Assembly: GCA_003577105.1 (NCBI GenBank)
Contig: QEUQ01000005.1
Coordinates: forward strand, 1-64,000
Direction: 5' to 3'
Length of the DNA stretch: 64,000 bases
Source of the DNA: Acidobacteriota bacterium
GTDB lineage: Bacteria > Actinomycetota > Acidimicrobiia > ATN3
Of this stretch, positions 62,401 through 64,000 are shown piece after piece; the stretch's first letter is position 1, and each line of letters begins with the position of its first letter. The notes under the pieces were generated by a model that was given only the letters and a program-made list of their open reading frames with translations, had not been told where the DNA came from and did not search any database. Position numbers and translations under genes: made by a program.

Positions 62401-62774
62401 TGGTCAAGTCTGAGGTTGCTGCGCGACAGCTGGCTGAAGAGGCGGCTGTTGTGACGTCGGAGGGGGCGGGATCGGGAGCGCCGGAGGGGTTGGCTTCGGT
62501 GGCGGCGGCTGAGGCTACGGAGGGCGAGCCGGCTGAAGTCGCGTTTCGGCGGTTCTACGGCCGCGTGTCGTCGGACGGCATGCGCGCGGCCCGGGACCTG
62601 CAAGAGGTCGCTGACGCGATCGTTCAGCACTTGGCGAAGGTTGGCGATGCGTCAGTTGAGATGACGATCGAGGTTCGGGCTGAGTCTTCGGGTGGATTTC
62701 CGGACGATGTGCGCCGGACGGTGACCGAGAACGCTGAGACCTTGAAGTTCGACGCACACGAGTTCGAGGGGTGA
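59433..62774 (+). CDS. DUF499 ATPase with N-terminal Swt1-like HEPN domain
   Basis: This large protein has 1113 residues. Residues 1-120 are a Swt1-like HEPN domain with the RNase motif Rx4H intact as Arg93-NRWA-His98. The AAA+-type ATPase (about 180-500) has Walker A NFGGGKTH (246-253) and Walker B LILIDEW with Asp361 and Glu362. The long C-terminus is typical of DUF499, with a Ser/Gly/Ala linker near 1010-1035 and a final ~65-residue domain. It is coupled to the DUF1156 methylase and should bind or move on DNA and trigger HEPN cleavage. GTG 59433 is the start. Confidence 0.9.
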   Translation: MAITNHERVGKALALLSEGLAPFVESECRSKLGDDWVNLVAGSGPPGQRASRKESATDVNFLLKAMWDEWNSIFGKVLGRSERTYVSELRDVRNRWAHQETFSTNDADRALDTAHRLLLAVSAGDEAAEVDRIRQELLRTRFAEQTRTKQRQAALVSVEGKPASGLKPWRQVITPHADVASGRYQQAEFAADLHQVWRDEAADEYGNPVEFFRRTFITDGLRELLLNAVRRWRKEGGDPVVELQTNFGGGKTHSMIALYHLAHGYKPSELPGVETMLADAKVGDPPAVTTAVLVGQMIQPGTTHPKEDGVVVHTLWGELAYQLGGAAGYELVADADRTGTSPGSALIDLFKAYGPCLILIDEWVAYARQLYGVDGLPAGSFDAQFSFAQALAEAAKSVEGTLLVVSIPASDIEVGGEGGREALERLKNVVGRVESSWRPASAEEGFEIVRRRLFDDLPAANAPERDAVVKAFSETYRSNQGEFDRECGESAYASRMTAAYPIHPELFDRLYGDWSTLDKFQRTRGVLRLMAAVIHELWRREDSSLMIMPGTVPIDDADVLNELTRYLEDGWEPVIATDVDGPNALPLRIDAENPSLGRYSATRRVARTIYLGSAPQQAAQTRGIDDRSVKLGCVQPGETPATFGDALRHLTDQATYIYVDGKRYWYSLQPSVTRLALDRAASHFSDADVDEEIRARIGTAASPRGDFAKVHVAPRAPGDVPDEPEARLVILGPEYPHTSKTDDSEARSAAAKILEERSAGARLYRNMLVFLAPDKSRLGDLQQAVRQYLAWSSIVDDGKKGSLNLDNFQSTQAESKRDQFDDAVTQRIGETFVWALVPFQSLAGSGEASSGGAEGDLSASAGGAIAWEEMRVTGSDPLAVRVSKKLKSDESLIVGYSGARLRMDLDRVPLWRGDHVGLRQLWSDYAQYLYLPRLADSGVLVGAIEDGVSKLTWEQDTFGCADAFDEASGRYVGLVAGANARVVVDDASVLVKSEVAARQLAEEAAVVTSEGAGSGAPEGLASVAAAEATEGEPAEVAFRRFYGRVSSDGMRAARDLQEVADAIVQHLAKVGDASVEMTIEVRAESSGGFPDDVRRTVTENAETLKFDAHEFEG

Positions 62775-62997
62775 TGGAACTCCGCACCGGAATTCGACCT
62801 GGGTGCGCCCAGAATCAACTGGCATGGTCGACCCAGTCACAACCCTGGCCTTTTCCATCTCCTCGAAGGGCGCTGGGGCTTGAAGGGCGCAATTGGCGGT
62901 GCTGACGGCGGGCGGCTCACGAAGGCAATGACACGAATACGCGATCGTGCTCAGCAGTCCATTCAATGAGGAGTGGGTTGCGCCACGCGGTTGCGCG

Positions 62998-63708
62998 CTA
63001 CCGTCGCCAGTTCCAAAGTGATTCGAGGTGGTCCCGCAATGTATCGAGCGGTGCATCCCATCCAAATCGGGCAAATAGCTCTCGCGCCGCCTCGGTCGCA
63101 AGCTCCCTTGGCTTTGCGACAAGCTCTTCGCGAGGCAAATCGCGGCTCAAGGCGAACTCGTCCATCTTGGTGACCTGAGGCTTGAGGAAGCCGCTTCGCA
63201 TTGGGTCCTCGACCCATAGCTGTCTGTCCTGCAGGTTGTGTAGGCGGATTCTCACTGCCATCAGGCTATCGCCCGCGTCGCTAAGTGCAAGCCGCGCTGC
63301 GAACTCGAAATACTCGCCGAGCGTGTATAAGGCGTCGCCTACCCCGAGCCGCCCACCCAGCTGCCAATCAGCGTCTGCGGGGTACAGCGACGACTCGTCG
63401 CGCCAGTCTTCGCGCAGGCAATTGAGATGGACAAATTGACCGCTCTGATAGAGACGCCAAACCTCTAGGTGATAGTCGAATTCAACGTGGCGGCCAACCC
63501 AATTCTCACCGCGCTCGATCGGACTCGGATCGTCGACATGAGGAAGATCCCACCCCCTAACGGACACTCGAGTTTCGCCGATCACCCTCTCAAGATCGGC
63601 ATAGCGAACGCGCTCTTTGTCGAACTTCGTCGGGCGGATGACGACATGCCAATGGCCGCGGCTGCGGATCCGCTCGGCAAGGTCGTCCACTTGGCTCAGA
63701 CTGTCCAC
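62998..63708 (-). CDS. unknown protein paired with an AlbA_2-like gene
   Basis: This protein of 236 residues is not assigned. Its first half (HWHVVIRPTKFDKERVRYADLERVI, VSVRGWDLPHVDD, VEFDYHLEVWRLYQSGQFVHL) looks like a conserved domain, with Arg/Asp/His residues at each turn. The second half is helical. GTG 63708 follows GGAGACC, and it overlaps the stop of the AlbA_2-like gene by 13 bases, so the two are co-translated. The 223 bases between it and the DUF499 stop hold no gene. Confidence 0.6.
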   Translation of the reverse strand: MDSLSQVDDLAERIRSRGHWHVVIRPTKFDKERVRYADLERVIGETRVSVRGWDLPHVDDPSPIERGENWVGRHVEFDYHLEVWRLYQSGQFVHLNCLREDWRDESSLYPADADWQLGGRLGVGDALYTLGEYFEFAARLALSDAGDSLMAVRIRLHNLQDRQLWVEDPMRSGFLKPQVTKMDEFALSRDLPREELVAKPRELATEAARELFARFGWDAPLDTLRDHLESLWNWRR

Positions 63709-64000
63709 GCGAGGTCTCCAAGTTCACGGTCAAATGCCGCCTCGTCGTCGAATGAACTGCCTCCAGGATGAATCGCTACTCCGGCTCGGTCGGCGGTCTC
63801 GACAAACGACCGCAAGCGCTTCTCGGTCGCGAGATCAAGGAGCTCGCGCATTTCTGACTGAGTTCCGATTTCCCGCGACTCGATCTTCCCAGTGGAGCTT
63901 CGCACGTAGCACGCTCCCCTACGGAGGATATGCGCCCCGCCTGGTGACGAAGGTGCGTAGTCCTTCTTGCACAGGACTGGCACCTCGGCGAACTCGGCCA
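63696..64000 (-). CDS. C-terminal part of an AlbA_2/Schlafen-like protein (right-edge partial)
   Basis: The frame is open through the right edge, and what is visible is the C-terminal ~100 residues. EFAEVPVLCKKDY followed by CYVRSSTGKIESREI resembles the end of the AlbA_2 (Schlafen-type) domain, where a Val-rich strand precedes the Y-x-R-x-S-S/T turn. An internal GTG at 63983 could be mistaken for the start, but the conserved strand continues upstream of it. AlbA_2 proteins bind nucleic acid or act as ribonuclease-like effectors. It heads a two-gene operon. Confidence 0.5.
   Translation of the reverse strand, partial: AEFAEVPVLCKKDYAPSSPGGAHILRRGACYVRSSTGKIESREIGTQSEMRELLDLATEKRLRSFVETADRAGVAIHPGGSSFDDEAAFDRELGDLAWTV

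Noticed and set aside
48024-62774. A DISARM or BREX system
   Set aside because: The helicase resembles DrmD, but no DrmA, DrmB or DrmC is present. There is no PglZ, BrxL, BrxA or BrxB either.

Overview
The window looks like chromosomal DNA of an actinobacterium, probably an uncultured or deep-branching lineage. The signs are GC-rich coding sequence, frequent GTG and TTG starts, stop/start overlaps such as ATGA, GTGA and TTGA, a DevR/DosR-type response regulator, a DUF6777-like secreted protein, and secreted proteins ending in modules with YFAEGYT and ERPMYF signatures. I cannot name a genus.

Positions 1-38.8 kb read as ordinary chromosome in small operons. From left to right: a DUF2207 membrane protein; an SRAP peptidase; a blue-copper lipoprotein; a dormancy/hypoxia-flavoured group (universal stress protein, CBS pair, DosR-like regulator) running into crcB and a UbiB/ABC1 kinase; a beta-propeller plus HAD hydrolase; a GNAT acetyltransferase; an ABC exporter; a CDF metal transporter coupled to a short-chain dehydrogenase; a large secreted HExxH protein; a Bax-inhibitor-1 protein; a DUF6777-like protein; a cupin; two tandem GT8-like glycosyltransferases, the first degenerate; glutamate decarboxylase downstream of a P-type ATPase; a DUF11 surface protein and an FkbM methyltransferase; a MacB-like ABC transporter divergent from a NarL-type two-component pair; a YVTN propeller; and two multi-pass membrane proteins.

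From 38,864 rightwards the window is an accessory island. Four copies of the 3' half of a tRNA-Arg(ACG) gene (38,864, 39,292, 41,743 and 43,973, all as minus-strand tRNA) mark successive integration scars. The best copy faces an AlpA-like regulator, an excisionase and a tyrosine integrase (45.2-47.0 kb). Because these are 3' halves pointing left, the intact tRNA gene should lie beyond the right edge, so the island probably continues past 64 kb. Cargo left of the integrase is an AAA ATPase remnant, a SET-domain methyltransferase, an AbiE toxin-antitoxin pair, a McrA-N/PD-(D/E)XK nuclease and a Doc toxin-antitoxin pair.

Right of the integrase is a dense defence region. A SNF2 helicase with DUF3883 (48.0-51.6 kb), a DUF1156 adenine methylase (56.6-59.4 kb) and a DUF499 ATPase with an N-terminal Swt1-like HEPN domain (59.4-62.8 kb) look like the parts of one methylation-linked anti-phage system. 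Between helicase and methylase sit two cassettes. One is a minus-strand operon of three overlapping genes (TIGR04255-like protein, HTH protein, unknown protein) with a candidate operator. The other is a plus-strand operon of antitoxin, Doc toxin, a nucleoside-deoxyribosyltransferase-like/HTH protein and an ImmA/IrrE peptidase. At the right edge a partial AlbA_2/Schlafen-like protein overlaps a 236-residue protein of unknown function. The best candidates for something undescribed are the NDT-like/ImmA pair, the three-gene overlapping operon, and the way both are embedded in the helicase-methylase-ATPase system.
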